This document shows positions 10,731 through 21,684 of a stretch of DNA of 64,000 bases, in pieces. Position numbers and translations under genes: made by a program. A model generated the notes under the pieces. That model saw only the letters and a list, made by a program, of their open reading frames with translations. It ran no database searches and was not told where the DNA came from. Within the stretch, counting starts at the first letter, position 1. Each line of letters opens with the position of its first letter. The stretch comes from Pseudaquabacterium terrae (GTDB taxonomy: Bacteria; Pseudomonadota; Gammaproteobacteria; Burkholderiales; Burkholderiaceae_C), in NCBI RefSeq assembly GCF_013266755.1, contig NZ_JABRWJ010000006.1, forward strand, positions 62,001 to 126,000, in the 5' to 3' direction.

Positions 10731-11132
10731 GTGGCCAGGTCCTCGTTCACCTCCCGGCCCGCCAGCGCCGTGGCGGCCGCTGTCATCGCCCTCGCCGGCT
10801 GCGGCGGCGGGATCTACATCGGCTGGGGCGGCGACGACGACCGCCCGCCGATCGTCGGCCTGGCCAGCAGCCTGAATGCCGCCGCACCCGGCCAGACGGT
10901 GACGCTGATGGCCGCAGCGAGCGACGACTTCGGCGTCGACCGCGTGCAGTTCTTCCGCATCGAGTCCGACGGCAACGCCGTCTCGCTGGGCAGCGACAGC
11001 AGCGCGCCGTACCAGCAGCAGACTGCCATGCCGAACACCAGCGCGAACACGGTGCGCTACTTCGCCCGCGCCTTCGACGAGGGCGACCAGTTCAACGACA
11101 GCGACCAGGTCACGGTGACGGTGCTGCGCTGA
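10731..11132 (+). CDS. Small Ig-like domain lipoprotein
   Basis: This 133-residue protein has a signal peptide ending in a lipobox (AVIALAGC, Cys about residue 24), so it should be lipid-anchored. The mature part opens GGGIYIGWGGDDDRPPIV. It then reads as one bacterial Ig-like beta-sandwich (LNAAAPGQTVTLMAAASDD, then VRYFARAFDEGDQFNDSDQV). The start is a GTG at 10731 without a clear ribosome binding site. The gene is divergent from the ECF sigma gene, and its last 23 bases overlap the end of the convergent GST gene. Its function is unknown; adhesion or envelope structure is possible. Confidence 0.75.
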   Translation: MARSSFTSRPASAVAAAVIALAGCGGGIYIGWGGDDDRPPIVGLASSLNAAAPGQTVTLMAAASDDFGVDRVQFFRIESDGNAVSLGSDSSAPYQQQTAMPNTSANTVRYFARAFDEGDQFNDSDQVTVTVLR

Positions 11133-11853
11133 GCGTGGTCTCCACCAGCCGCCGGCCGAGCCAGCTGTCGCGCTGGACGATGAACTCGCGCAGCCGCTCG
11201 GCGTAGTCCGGCGCCACCGCCGCGCGTACCGAGGCGCGTGCCGCGAGCGCCGCACGCCACGCCGCCAGCCTCGGCAGACCGTCGAAGATGCCGGTGGCTG
11301 CCGCCGGCTCGATCACCTCGAAATAGCGCCAGGCCGGCGCGAACGCCGCATCGACGATCGAGAACGCCGCGCCACCGAACCACGGCGCGCTGCCGCCATG
11401 CGCCGCGAGCTCGCGTTCCAGCGTCTCGCAGCGCTGGCGCAGGCCTTGGCAGGCCGCATCGAACCCGGCCCGGTCGCGCGCCCCGTAGAGCTGGCCGATC
11501 TGCTGCAGCACGGCCGATCCGAACTCGACCCAGGCGCGATGCCGTGCGCGCGCCAGCGGCGCCGCCGGATGCAGCGCCGGCGCGTGCGTCTCGTCGAGGT
11601 AGTCGCAGATCACCGCCGACTCGAACAGCGGCACGATGGCCGCACCGTCGCGCTGCAGCAGCATCGGCGTCTTGCCCAGCGGCGACAGCGCGCTGAACCA
11701 GGTCGGCTTGTCGGCGAGATCGACGTCGATGCGGCGATGCGCGACGCCCTTCTCGGCCAGCACGATCAGCGCGCGCTGCACGTACGGGCACAAGACATGG
11801 CTGACGAGCACCGGCTCGTCGCCGACGGCGAATGGCAGGATGGTGCGACTCAT
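11110..11853 (-). CDS. Glutathione S-transferase family protein
   Basis: The protein has 247 residues. The thioredoxin-like domain (about 1-85) contains LVSHVLCPYVQRALIVLAEKG, where CPYVQR is the CPYC-like active-site position of omega- or stringent-starvation-type GSTs. It continues NPLGKTP-like SPLGKTPMLLQRDG and the glutathione-binding LFESAVICDYLDE. The all-alpha domain (about 95-235) follows. It probably conjugates or reduces electrophiles with glutathione in the cytoplasm. Its ATG overlaps the doxX stop by 4 bases, so the two form an operon facing away from a LysR gene. Confidence 0.88.
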   Translation of the reverse strand: MSRTILPFAVGDEPVLVSHVLCPYVQRALIVLAEKGVAHRRIDVDLADKPTWFSALSPLGKTPMLLQRDGAAIVPLFESAVICDYLDETHAPALHPAAPLARARHRAWVEFGSAVLQQIGQLYGARDRAGFDAACQGLRQRCETLERELAAHGGSAPWFGGAAFSIVDAAFAPAWRYFEVIEPAAATGIFDGLPRLAAWRAALAARASVRAAVAPDYAERLREFIVQRDSWLGRRLVETTLSAAPSP

Positions 11854-12284
11854 GCGCGCGCTCCGGCCAGCCGCGGCGACGGCGTCGACGCCGCCCGCCC
11901 ACGGAGCGCCCATGCACCGTCGCCGAACAGCACATGCACCAGCGACATCGCGGCCAGGAACACCGGGTACTCCCAGCCGCCGTTCGGCGCGCTGAAGACC
12001 CAGCCGTTCGCGGCGTGCACGAGCGTCGCGCCGGCCAGCACCGGCAGCAAGGCCAGCGAGACCCAGCGGCCGTTCCAGCCGAGCAGGATCAGAACACCGC
12101 CGCTCACTTCGGCGGCTACGACCGGCCAGGCGAGCAGCGTCGGCAGGCCTTGCTGGGCCAGGAAGCCGCTGAAGCCGGCCATCGTGAAGACAGACAGCTT
12201 GAGCCAGGCATGGGCCAGCCACATCGTGCCCAGCGACAGCCGCAGCAGCGCCGCCGCGGCATCGGGCTTGGAGGTGAAGAACAT
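11850..12284 (-). CDS. DoxX-family membrane protein
   Basis: This 144-residue protein has four predicted membrane helices (about 11-30, 48-70, 75-93 and 105-122). The DoxX-type start is LLRLSLGTMWLAHAWLKLSVF, followed by GLPTLLAWPVVAAEVSGGVLILLG. DoxX proteins are inner-membrane proteins linked to quinone, thiosulfate or redox-stress functions. Here it is first in an operon with a GST and divergent from a LysR regulator, a layout common for reactive quinone or electrophile responses. The C-terminus is cytoplasmic and Pro/Ala-rich. Confidence 0.88.
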   Translation of the reverse strand: MFFTSKPDAAAALLRLSLGTMWLAHAWLKLSVFTMAGFSGFLAQQGLPTLLAWPVVAAEVSGGVLILLGWNGRWVSLALLPVLAGATLVHAANGWVFSAPNGGWEYPVFLAAMSLVHVLFGDGAWALRGRAASTPSPRLAGARA

Positions 12285-12323
12285 CGGGGGACTCCTCGAA
12301 AGGTCATGGACAGGGCGCGATCG

Positions 12324-12345
12324 TCATCGGCGCGGCCGCCGATGA
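12324..12345. promoter_or_regulatory. Candidate LysR operator between doxX and lysR
   Basis: Half-site TCATCGGCG at 12324-12332 is repeated exactly in inverse at 12337-12345 with a 4-base spacer, in the 73-base gap between the divergent starts. It contains an AT...AT pair compatible with a LysR T-N11-A core and lies 12 bases before the lysR ATG. Auto-repression plus activation of doxX-gst is the usual model for such pairs. Confidence 0.55.
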
Positions 12346-12357
12346 AAATAGGCGCCC

Positions 12358-13260
12358 ATGAACCTTTCGATTGCAGCAACGCCCAGCCCGCGCCTCGACG
12401 CCCGCGACCTGGAACTCGTGCTCGCGCTGGTGCGCGGCGGCACGCTGGCCGAGGGCGGGCGGCTGCTCGGCCAGGATCTGTCGACGGTGTTCCGCGCGCT
12501 GAAGCGGCTGGAGCAGCGCCTGGGCCTGACCCTGTTCGAACGCGGCCGCAGCGGCCTGGTGCCCGGCGAGCTGGCGCTCGCGCTGGCGAAGAGCGCGGAG
12601 GCCGTCGAAGACGAGCTCGACCGCGCCGATGCCCTGCTGCGCCCCGGCGAGCGGCGCCTGGCCGGCACGCTGCGCGTGACGACGACCGACACGATGCTGA
12701 TCGGCCTGCTGCTGCCGCTGGTGGCCGAGTTCCGCGCCTTGTTCCCGCTGCTGACGCTCGACTTCATCGCCGACAACCAGCTCGCCAGCCTGAGCCGGCG
12801 TGAAGCCGACGTCGCGATACGCGCGACGACGAAGCCGCCCGAGCACCTGGTCGGCGCGCGGCTGGGGCCCATCCGCTCGGCGCTGTGGGCGCATCGCTCG
12901 CTGCTGCCGGCGCCGCCGGCAGTGCCGGATCCGTCGACGCTGGCCTGGGTGTCGCCGGATGCCGACGAATCGCTCGCCGACCACTTGTCGGTGCGCTGGC
13001 GCCGCCGGGTCTATCCGCAGGTGCAGCCTGCCCTGCGCTGCAACAGCATCCTCGCGGTCGCGCAGGCGGTGCGCTGCGGCGCGGGCGTCGGCGTCGCGCC
13101 GCGCTTCCTGCTGCAGGATCAGCCGGGCCTGGTGGCGCTGACCGGCGACGAGCCGGCGCTCGACACCGAGCTGTGGCTGCTGACGCACCCGGACGTGCGC
13201 CACCTGCGGCGCATCAAGGTGTTCTTCGACTTCGTGCGCGAGCGGCTGGTCTTGCCCTGA
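12358..13260 (+). CDS. LysR-family transcriptional regulator
   Basis: The protein has 300 residues. The N-terminal winged helix-turn-helix (about 16-75) contains LVLALVRGGTLAEGGRLLGQ, DLSTVFRALKRLEQRLGLTL and FERGRSGLVPGELAL. The effector domain (about 100-295) has the periplasmic-binding-like pattern, with READVAIRATTKPPEHLVGARLG and the late motif HLRRIKVFFDFVRERLVL. It is divergent from doxX-gst and probably regulates them in response to a small molecule. The effector cannot be inferred. Confidence 0.93.
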   Translation: MNLSIAATPSPRLDARDLELVLALVRGGTLAEGGRLLGQDLSTVFRALKRLEQRLGLTLFERGRSGLVPGELALALAKSAEAVEDELDRADALLRPGERRLAGTLRVTTTDTMLIGLLLPLVAEFRALFPLLTLDFIADNQLASLSRREADVAIRATTKPPEHLVGARLGPIRSALWAHRSLLPAPPAVPDPSTLAWVSPDADESLADHLSVRWRRRVYPQVQPALRCNSILAVAQAVRCGAGVGVAPRFLLQDQPGLVALTGDEPALDTELWLLTHPDVRHLRRIKVFFDFVRERLVLP

Positions 13261-13267
13261 ACCGAAT

Positions 13268-15148
<1,881 letters not shown>

Positions 15149-15268
15149 GGGTGTGAAGGTTCGGACGAGTCGGCGATTGTCGCCGGCCGCCATCTTCGGC
15201 TTCGGCGCGACCCCGGGCCATCCCCCTGAAGAGTGCATCAGGTGAGCGAATAGACTGCCAGTCACTTC

Positions 15269-17251
15269 ATGACGAGAAATCCCGAGGCCATCGTGGCGTT
15301 GACCCCGCCCAACGTGGACCCCGCGTCGCTGGACGCGGTGCTCGCCGGCGTGCTGCGCGGGTCGTGGCTCGGCGTCGTGCTGCTGGCGCCCGATGGGCGG
15401 CTGCGCTGGGCGAACCTGGCGGCCGCCGCGCTGCTCGGCGGCCAGCCGGAGACCTTGCAGGGCCGCGGCCTGCGCAGTTTCTTCACCGAGGACGAAGCGC
15501 AGCAGCCGGCGCTGGAGCGCCTGGAGGCCTGCCTGGCCAGCGGCGAGGCGCTGCACCCCGGCTTCGAGCTGCAACTGCGCGGCGCACCGCGCTGGCTGCG
15601 GCTGGAGCTGCAGCGGCTGCCGCCGGAGCAACGTGCGGCGCAGCAGCTCGGCGGTGCGCTGGCGCTGATCGACGTCACCGAGCAGCGCCGGCTGCGCGAG
15701 GAAGCCGGCCGCGAAGGCCAGCTGCTGCGCGAGGCGGCGCGGCTCGGCCACATCGGCGCCTGGGACTTCGACTACCTCGCCTACCGGCTGCGCTGGAGCG
15801 AAGAGACCTTCGCGATCCACGACTTGCCGCCCGGCGCCGAACCCGATCCCGAGGCGGCGCTCGCCTTCTACGACGACAGTTCGCAGCGCCGCGTGCGCGC
15901 CGCGATGCGCGAGGCGCTGATTCACGGCACGCCGTTCGACTTGCCGCTCAGCCTGGTCAGCGCAACGGGACAGGCCAAGCGCGTGCGGCTGATCGGGAGT
16001 GCGCAGTGCGACCAGGGCCGCGTGGTGCGCGTCGCGGGCCTGTTCCACGACATCACCGAGCGCGAGCAGCACGCGCAGGCGCTGCTCGACAAGGCGGCTG
16101 CCGAAAGCGCCAGCCGCGCGAAGAGCGAGTTCCTGTCGCGCGTCAGCCACGAGCTGCGCACGCCGCTGAACGGCGTGCTCGGTTTCGCGCAGCTGCTGCA
16201 GCACCGCGCCGGCGAGCTACCCGGCTGGACGGCCGAGCCGCTGCGGCTGATCCGCCAGGCCGGCGACCACCTGCTGACGCTGATCGACGACATGCTCGAC
16301 CTGGGCTCGATCGAGTCCGGCGCGCCACGGCTGACCCTGCGGGCGGTGGCGCTGGACGCGGTGGTCGGCGAGGCGCTGCGACTGGTCGCCCCGCAGGCGC
16401 TGGCCGCGGGCGTCGTGCTGCGGCCGTGGACGCTCAACGGCGCCTGGGTCGAGGCTGATCCGACGCGGCTGCGGCAGGTGCTGCTGAACCTGTTGTCGAA
16501 CGCGATCAAGTACAACCGTCCCGGCGGCGACGTGCGCCTGCTGCAGCACGAGGGTCCGGAAGGGCTGACGCTGCGCATCATCGACAGCGGCACCGGCATC
16601 AGCGCCGAACGCCGGCGCGAGCTGTTCCAGCCCTTCAACCGGCTCGGCGCCGAGGGCGGCGCGGTGCCCGGCAGCGGCCTCGGCCTGACGATCGCCCGCC
16701 ACCTGGCCGAGGCGATGGGCGGGCGCCTGGAGCTGGCCCCGGCGCCGCCCGCGGGGGCCCCCGCCGGCACCGAGATGCGGGTGGTGCTGCGCCGTGCCGA
16801 CCCGGCGCCGGCCGCGGCCGCGCCGCCTGCCGTCGATGCCGCGGCCGACGGCGCCGGCACCTGCCACGTGCTGTACGTCGAGGACCATCCGGTCAACGCG
16901 ATGCTGGTGCGCGAGGCGCTGGCGGTGCAGCAGCCGCGGCACCGGCTGCGCATCGCCGAGACCGGCGAGGAAGGGCTGGCGATGGTCGCCGAGGAGCGGC
17001 CCGACGTCGTGCTGCTCGACCTGAACCTGCCCGGCGCCGACGGCTACGCGGTGCTGGCGCAGCTGCGCGCCGATGCCGCGACCGCCGGGCTGCCCTGCGT
17101 CGCGGTGTCGGCCGACGCGATGCCCGAAGAGGTCGCGCGCGCCCGCGCGGCCGGCTTCGATGACTACTGGACCAAGCCGCTGGCGATGATCGGCCTGGCC
17201 GAGCGCATCGCGGCGATTGCCGCCTCCGGCAGCGCGCGCGCGCCCGGTTGA
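15269..17251 (+). CDS. Hybrid PAS-domain histidine kinase with C-terminal receiver
   Basis: The protein has 660 residues. Two PAS-like sensor domains lie at about 18-130 ([20 protein letters not shown]) and 150-265 ([20 protein letters not shown], then a PAC-like [14 protein letters not shown]). HisKA follows with [20 protein letters not shown], phospho-acceptor His294. The HATPase domain has [23 protein letters not shown] and [18 protein letters not shown]. After a Pro/Ala linker comes a receiver domain (about 535-650) with phospho-acceptor Asp584 in [12 protein letters not shown]. No membrane helix is seen, so it is a soluble sensor kinase. No partner regulator is adjacent, so the output is unknown. 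Confidence 0.93.
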   Translation: MTRNPEAIVALTPPNVDPASLDAVLAGVLRGSWLGVVLLAPDGRLRWANLAAAALLGGQPETLQGRGLRSFFTEDEAQQPALERLEACLASGEALHPGFELQLRGAPRWLRLELQRLPPEQRAAQQLGGALALIDVTEQRRLREEAGREGQLLREAARLGHIGAWDFDYLAYRLRWSEETFAIHDLPPGAEPDPEAALAFYDDSSQRRVRAAMREALIHGTPFDLPLSLVSATGQAKRVRLIGSAQCDQGRVVRVAGLFHDITEREQHAQALLDKAAAESASRAKSEFLSRVSHELRTPLNGVLGFAQLLQHRAGELPGWTAEPLRLIRQAGDHLLTLIDDMLDLGSIESGAPRLTLRAVALDAVVGEALRLVAPQALAAGVVLRPWTLNGAWVEADPTRLRQVLLNLLSNAIKYNRPGGDVRLLQHEGPEGLTLRIIDSGTGISAERRRELFQPFNRLGAEGGAVPGSGLGLTIARHLAEAMGGRLELAPAPPAGAPAGTEMRVVLRRADPAPAAAAPPAVDAAADGAGTCHVLYVEDHPVNAMLVREALAVQQPRHRLRIAETGEEGLAMVAEERPDVVLLDLNLPGADGYAVLAQLRADAATAGLPCVAVSADAMPEEVARARAAGFDDYWTKPLAMIGLAERIAAIAASGSARAPG

Positions 17252-17258
17252 CTGCAGC

Positions 17259-17309
17259 GGCACCCCCGAACGGGTGCCCCGGCTTCCCCCTTCCGGGTCC
17301 TGGAAGGGG
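17259..17309 (+). terminator. Two GC-rich hairpins after the histidine kinase gene
   Basis: Hairpin 1 pairs 17259-17265 (GGCACCC) with 17272-17278. Hairpin 2 pairs 17287-17294 (CCCCTTCC) with 17302-17309. Neither is followed by a real T tract, so this may be a weak or Rho-assisted terminator, or structure ahead of the ssb promoter. The rest of 17252-17404 holds only a candidate -10 box. Confidence 0.4.
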
Positions 17310-17322
17310 TCCGGCGGCTGGC

Positions 17323-17328
17323 TATCAT
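17323..17328 (+). promoter_or_regulatory. Candidate -10 box of ssb
   Basis: TATCAT lies within GGCTATCATG, the same string found before uvrA. It sits 77 bases upstream of the ssb ATG, which would give a leader of about 65-70 bases. No clear -35 element was identified. Confidence 0.35.
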
Positions 17329-17404
17329 GGCCGCCTGGGATCCATGCCGGCCGCCGGCCGCGCCACGAAGGATCCCGCGGCAGGCAATACACGGAGTGCG
17401 CGCC

Positions 17405-17917
17405 ATGGCATCAGTCAACAAGGTCATCATCGTCGGCAACCTCGGGCGCGACCCCGAGGTCCGCTACACGCCCAACGGCAGCGCGGTCTGCAACCTGGGC
17501 GTCGCCACCACGCGCAACTGGAAGAACAAGGAGTCCGGCGAGCGCCAGGAAGAGACCGAGTGGCACCGCGTCGTGCTGTTCGACCGCCTGGCCGAGATCG
17601 CCGGCGAATACCTCAAGAAGGGCCGCTCGGTCTACATCGAAGGGCGCCTGCGCACCCGCAAGTGGACCGACAAGGACGGCGTCGAGAAGTACACCACCGA
17701 GATCTACGGCGAGCAGATGCAATTGCTCGGCGGCCGCGAAGGCATGGGCGGCGGCGCCTCGGGCGGTGCCGATGACGGCGGCTACGAAGGTGGTGGTGGG
17801 GGTGGCGACGCCCCGCCGCGGCGCAGCGCACCGCCGCGGGCACCGGCGGCCTCGCAGAAGCCGGCCCAGAAGTCGAGCGGCGGCTTCGAGGACATGGACG
17901 ACGACATTCCGTTCTGA
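17405..17917 (+). CDS. ssb: Single-stranded DNA-binding protein
   Basis: This 170-residue SSB protects and organises single-stranded DNA in replication and repair. The OB fold (about 1-112) opens [20 protein letters not shown] and includes [20 protein letters not shown] and [18 protein letters not shown] Gly-rich flexible linker (about 115-160) leads to the acidic tip MDDDIPF, the docking motif for RecQ, polymerase and other partners. The ATG at 17405 is chosen over one 78 bases upstream because the SSB fold begins there and GGAG precedes it. In many Betaproteobacteria ssb lies close to uvrA; here about 9 kb separates them. Confidence 0.98.
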   Translation: MASVNKVIIVGNLGRDPEVRYTPNGSAVCNLGVATTRNWKNKESGERQEETEWHRVVLFDRLAEIAGEYLKKGRSVYIEGRLRTRKWTDKDGVEKYTTEIYGEQMQLLGGREGMGGGASGGADDGGYEGGGGGGDAPPRRSAPPRAPAASQKPAQKSSGGFEDMDDDIPF

Positions 17918-17927
17918 GCTAACCAAC

Positions 17928-17954
17928 GAAAAACGCGGGCCCGAGGGCCCGCGT
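17928..17954 (-). terminator. Rho-independent terminator of the outer-membrane receptor gene
   Basis: A perfect 10-bp stem (ACGCGGGCCC at 17933-17942 with 17945-17954, 2-base loop) is followed on the minus strand by five T residues (17932-17928). It therefore ends minus-strand transcription from the gene stopping at 18011, more than 50 bases beyond that stop and right next to the ssb stop. Confidence 0.75.
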
Positions 17955-17975
17955 CTGAAACGCTTGACAGCGAAG

Positions 17976-18006
17976 CGGGCCGCCTTGTGGGTGGCCCGTT
18001 CTTTTT
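17976..18006 (+). terminator. Rho-independent terminator of ssb
   Basis: CGGGCC at 17976-17981 pairs with GGCCCG at 17993-17998; the inner GCC/GGT pairs extend the stem, and TTCTTTTT follows on the plus strand. It lies about 60 bases after the ssb stop and abuts the end of the convergent receptor gene. Confidence 0.8.
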
Positions 18007-18010
18007 GTTG

Positions 18011-21000
18011 TTAGAACTCGTACTTCAGGGTGATCTGCACGGCCCACTGCGACTCGCCCTTGGCTTGGCGGGTCTCGTAGTCTTCCAGCGCAACGGTGTT
18101 GTAGATGTACTTCCCGTTGCTGATGCCCGCGTAGTTGACGAAGCTGCGGGCGTTGGCGCCGTTGTTCTGAACCCCGCCGACCGTGCCGGCATTGAAGCCG
18201 ACCTCGTCGATGCGGCCCCAGCGCTTGTTCAGCAGGTTGCCGAAGTTGAGGATGTCGATCGTGAAGACGCCCTTGTGCTTGGCCATGAAGCCGGGCACTT
18301 CCTGGCTGAAGCGCAGGTCGAAGTTGTTGACCCACGGGCTGGTGCCGCTGTTGCGGCTGGCGACCGTGCCGCGCGCACCGGACAACGCCGAGTCGGCGTT
18401 CACGATGTCCCAGAAGCGCTTCTCGTTGGCGGCCCGATCGGCCTCGGTCGCGCCGTAGAACAGCACTTCACCGGAGCCGGGAGCCGTCGGGACGTACATC
18501 AGGTCGTTGCCCGCGACGCCGTCACCGTTCATGTCGTTGCGGAAGGTCCAGCTGTACGGCTTGCCGCGCCGGCCCTCGTAGAACACGCCGAGGTTGGTGC
18601 GGTAGGTCGAGATGAAGGCCTTGGACCAGCTCATCGTCCCGCTGACGCGATCGCGAACCACGTAGGACGAGCGGCCGGCGATGTCCTCGTTGGGATCGAA
18701 GACCGAGCGGTTCGCCCAGTTGGAGATCGCGCGCGACGAGGTGAGCGGATTGACCTCGGTCAATGCGGTCTTCGTGTAGGCGACGCCCCAGTTCATCGAG
18801 CGCGAGAACGCGGCGCCGGCCAGCGACAGCGTCAGCGCGTCGCCGCGGCCCTGCTCCGAAGTCTCTGCCAGCACCACGTCGAGGAAGTTGCGGTTGCGTA
18901 GGAAGCGGCTCTGCCCGCCGCAGCCGGTCACCAGACCGTCGCTGCCGTTCCAGCAGGCCGTGGAGCGGCCCTGCGCGTTGTAGTACAGCGGACGGCCATC
19001 CGGACCGGTCGTCGTCGGCGCGCCGAGGTTCAGGTGGCGGTAGTGCAGGCCATGCTTGGTGCGGGTGTGCACCCACTCGGCGCCGGCCACCAGGCCGGCC
19101 CACGGCAACTCGGCGTCGAATGCGAGATTGGCCTTCCACACCGATGGCTGCTGCATGTTCGGCGCGATCACGTCGACGGCCGCCGCCGGCGGCACACCAG
19201 TGATCGTCGGCTGGTTGTCGCCGTCGGCCGAGAAGCGCAGGTCGGCCGGGCACGGCGCCGCACCGGCGCCGCAGCGGAAGCTGGCGTTGACAACGCCGGT
19301 GTTCTGGTACGGGTTCGTCAACCAGACGTTCATTGCCGCACCCTGGAACAGGCCGAGGCCACCGCGCATCTGCATGCGCCGCTCCTTGGCGCCGGGCGTC
19401 AGGTCGAAGTTGAAGCCCAGGCGGGGCTGCACCAGGTTCTTGCCGTCCATCGAGACGGTGTTGTCCATGCCGAAGCCGCCGGTCTGCGCGGCGCCGGTGG
19501 CCGGGTTGCCGGCCGCCAGCGGCTGCATGAACGCGGTGTTGGCGATCGGCCGGTCGTCGGTGCTGACGCGGTCGGCGCGCAGGCCGCCGGTCAGCGACAG
19601 CTGCCGGTTGACCTTCCAGGTGTCCTGCAGGAACACGCCCAGGTTGTCGAGCGTCCAGTTCGCCGCGCTGTCCTGCAGCGTGCGGCCGGCCAGCGGCAGG
19701 CGCACGGTGTAGGTCGTCGGCCGGCCGCTCGCGAACAGCGCGACCGGATCGGAGCCGGAGAACTCGTAGACGCCCTTGCTGCTGTCGACGAAGGCATTGA
19801 ATATGTCGATGCTCTGGTAGTCGGCACCGAACTTGATCTCGTGGTCCTGAATGTTCCAGGTGCCGGCAGCGTAGAGGTCCTCGCTCTTCGTGCTCAGCCG
19901 GTTGAAGTGGCGCGAGAACTCGGTGCCGAACAGCAGCCGGCGCGGGCCGGTGGCGGTGCCGGCGGGTGCGGGATCGGTGAAGGTCAGCTGGATCGACGGC
20001 AGGTTCGCGACCGTGTTGTGGACCTGCGCCATCTCGGTCTTCGAGACCTTCAGCTCGGTCGACAGCTGGTCGGTCCAGTCGGCGAACCATTGGCCGACGA
20101 GGGACTCGTTCGTCTTCTGCGTGGTCCACCAGTACGAGCTCAACGACAGGCCGGTGGCGTTGAAGCCGCTGAAGATCGGCTCGGCCTGGTCGGTCTTGGT
20201 GTAGCGCAGGTTGGCGCGATGGTTGTCGTTGACGTTCCAGTCGAGCTTCAGCAGCGTGTCCTTGACCGTCAGCTCGACGCCGGACGGCACGTCGGAGCCC
20301 CCGGCTTCGATGCCGTACACGGTGCGCGCGATGTTCTGCGCCGCGGCCACCTGCGTCGGCGTGATGCCGACGTTGGTCAGGCTGCTGCCGACCGGACCGA
20401 AGGTCGGGCTCGAGCGCGAGCTGGCGAGCTCCTCGTAGCTGGCGAAGAAGAACAGCTTGTCCTTGATGATCGGACCGCCGAGCGTGAAGCCCTTCAGATC
20501 CTCCTTGAAGGCCGGCGGTGCAGAGTAGGTGCCGGTGGTGCGGTTGTAGCGGTCGCCGGCGAGGTCATCGTCGCGGTAGACGTAGTACACGCTGCCGTGG
20601 AACTCGTTGGTGCCGCTCTTCGTCACCGCATTGATGTTGGCGCCGGTGTAGCCCTTCTGCGTGACGTCGTAGTTCGAGATGTTGACCTGAACCGACTGAA
20701 TCGCGTCGATCGAGATCGGCTGCTTCAGCGTCGGCAGGTTGTTCGCCTCGAGGCCGAACGTGTCGGTGATCGACACGCCGTCGACGGTGACGCGATTGAA
20801 GCGGCTGTTCATGCCGAGCGCGGAGATCTCGCCACGATCCTTGTCGGTCTGCGCCAAGCGCGGATCGGTGCGCGCGTAGTCCTGCAGGTTGCGGCCGATC
20901 GATGCCAGCGAATTCAGCTCACGGCTGCCGATGTTGGTGCCGGCACCCATGCTCGAGGTGCTGAAGCGCGCGGCAGCCGTCGATGCACCCGTCACGACCA

Positions 21001-21358
21001 CCGTCGCGGTGCCGATGCCGATCGCGCCATCGAGCGTGGTCGTCTCGGCCAGCGTGAGGAAGACGTCGTTGCGTGTATCCGTCTGCCCGTCTTTCGTGAA
21101 CGTCACGGTGTAGGGTCCGCCGACGCGCAGGCCGCGCACCGAATAACGGCCTTCGGCATCGGAGACGACGTTGGCGACCGAGCCCGACTCGACGTGCCGG
21201 ATCGACACCGCCGCGCCCGCCACCGGCTTGCCCGCTGCATCGGCCACCCGCCCGCCGATGGCAGCCGTCGTGTTCTGGGCCAGCACCGGCGCCGCCGCCA
21301 TCGCGACGGCAATGCTGATCACCGTGCGCGGAAAACCGAACCAGTGCTTGTCGTTCAT
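18011..21358 (-). CDS. TonB-dependent-receptor-like outer membrane protein (Oar-like)
   Basis: This 1115-residue protein has a Sec signal peptide (1-29, ending APVLAQ). A carboxypeptidase-regulatory-like Ig domain follows (about 32-112: GGRVADAAGKPVAGAAVSIR to GPYTVTFTKDG). A plug domain (about 115-235) contains NRVTVDGVSITDTFG and YDVTQKGYTGANINAVTKSG. The rest is a long beta barrel ending in ITLKYEF, with the terminal Phe needed for outer-membrane insertion. The layout matches Oar-type receptors for bulky substrates. The start at 21358 is preceded by GAGGAGTGAG. Upstream on the same strand are an exported 5'-nucleotidase and adenosine deaminase, so uptake of nucleotides or DNA breakdown products is a reasonable but unproven guess. 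Confidence 0.9.
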   Translation of the reverse strand: MNDKHWFGFPRTVISIAVAMAAAPVLAQNTTAAIGGRVADAAGKPVAGAAVSIRHVESGSVANVVSDAEGRYSVRGLRVGGPYTVTFTKDGQTDTRNDVFLTLAETTTLDGAIGIGTATVVVTGASTAAARFSTSSMGAGTNIGSRELNSLASIGRNLQDYARTDPRLAQTDKDRGEISALGMNSRFNRVTVDGVSITDTFGLEANNLPTLKQPISIDAIQSVQVNISNYDVTQKGYTGANINAVTKSGTNEFHGSVYYVYRDDDLAGDRYNRTTGTYSAPPAFKEDLKGFTLGGPIIKDKLFFFASYEELASSRSSPTFGPVGSSLTNVGITPTQVAAAQNIARTVYGIEAGGSDVPSGVELTVKDTLLKLDWNVNDNHRANLRYTKTDQAEPIFSGFNATGLSLSSYWWTTQKTNESLVGQWFADWTDQLSTELKVSKTEMAQVHNTVANLPSIQLTFTDPAPAGTATGPRRLLFGTEFSRHFNRLSTKSEDLYAAGTWNIQDHEIKFGADYQSIDIFNAFVDSSKGVYEFSGSDPVALFASGRPTTYTVRLPLAGRTLQDSAANWTLDNLGVFLQDTWKVNRQLSLTGGLRADRVSTDDRPIANTAFMQPLAAGNPATGAAQTGGFGMDNTVSMDGKNLVQPRLGFNFDLTPGAKERRMQMRGGLGLFQGAAMNVWLTNPYQNTGVVNASFRCGAGAAPCPADLRFSADGDNQPTITGVPPAAAVDVIAPNMQQPSVWKANLAFDAELPWAGLVAGAEWVHTRTKHGLHYRHLNLGAPTTTGPDGRPLYYNAQGRSTACWNGSDGLVTGCGGQSRFLRNRNFLDVVLAETSEQGRGDALTLSLAGAAFSRSMNWGVAYTKTALTEVNPLTSSRAISNWANRSVFDPNEDIAGRSSYVVRDRVSGTMSWSKAFISTYRTNLGVFYEGRRGKPYSWTFRNDMNGDGVAGNDLMYVPTAPGSGEVLFYGATEADRAANEKRFWDIVNADSALSGARGTVASRNSGTSPWVNNFDLRFSQEVPGFMAKHKGVFTIDILNFGNLLNKRWGRIDEVGFNAGTVGGVQNNGANARSFVNYAGISNGKYIYNTVALEDYETRQAKGESQWAVQITLKYEF

Positions 21359-21684
21359 CGTGCTCACTCCTCGAGAGTCAAAAAAGATTCGGCCGCCGCC
21401 CTCAGCGCCGGCCGAAGCCATGGGTGCCGAGGCGTCGCCACTGCAAGTGGCTTGCCAGCGCCCGCGCACCAGAATCTGACCAAAGGGTCAATTTCACGCA
21501 AAGGCGAGGCGCGTCCGACCGCGGGTTTGCCCGCGATTCGGCATTTCGCCAACACTTCGCTGGTGCACATCGGCGCCGACCTGGTGCAGTGGTCGCCGGC
21601 TGCACGGACTGTGCAGCCGGTCAATGCAAGCCCGATGACGGCAGCGCCCGCTGATGCGCGGGCGCAACGCGGGAGCCTGCAGCC
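21359..21684. promoter_or_regulatory. Intergenic region with palindromes upstream of the receptor gene
   Basis: No gene is seen in these 326 bases. On the minus strand a TTGACC element (21491-21486) overlaps a TGACC-N4-GGTCA palindrome (21477-21490) about 120 bases before the receptor start; it may be a -35 box and operator, although no good -10 follows. Two perfect hairpins lie closer to the 5'-nucleotidase end: a 10-bp stem pairing 21596-21605 with 21611-21620, and an 8-bp stem pairing 21644-21651 with 21658-21665. Neither has a T tract. Confidence 0.35.
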
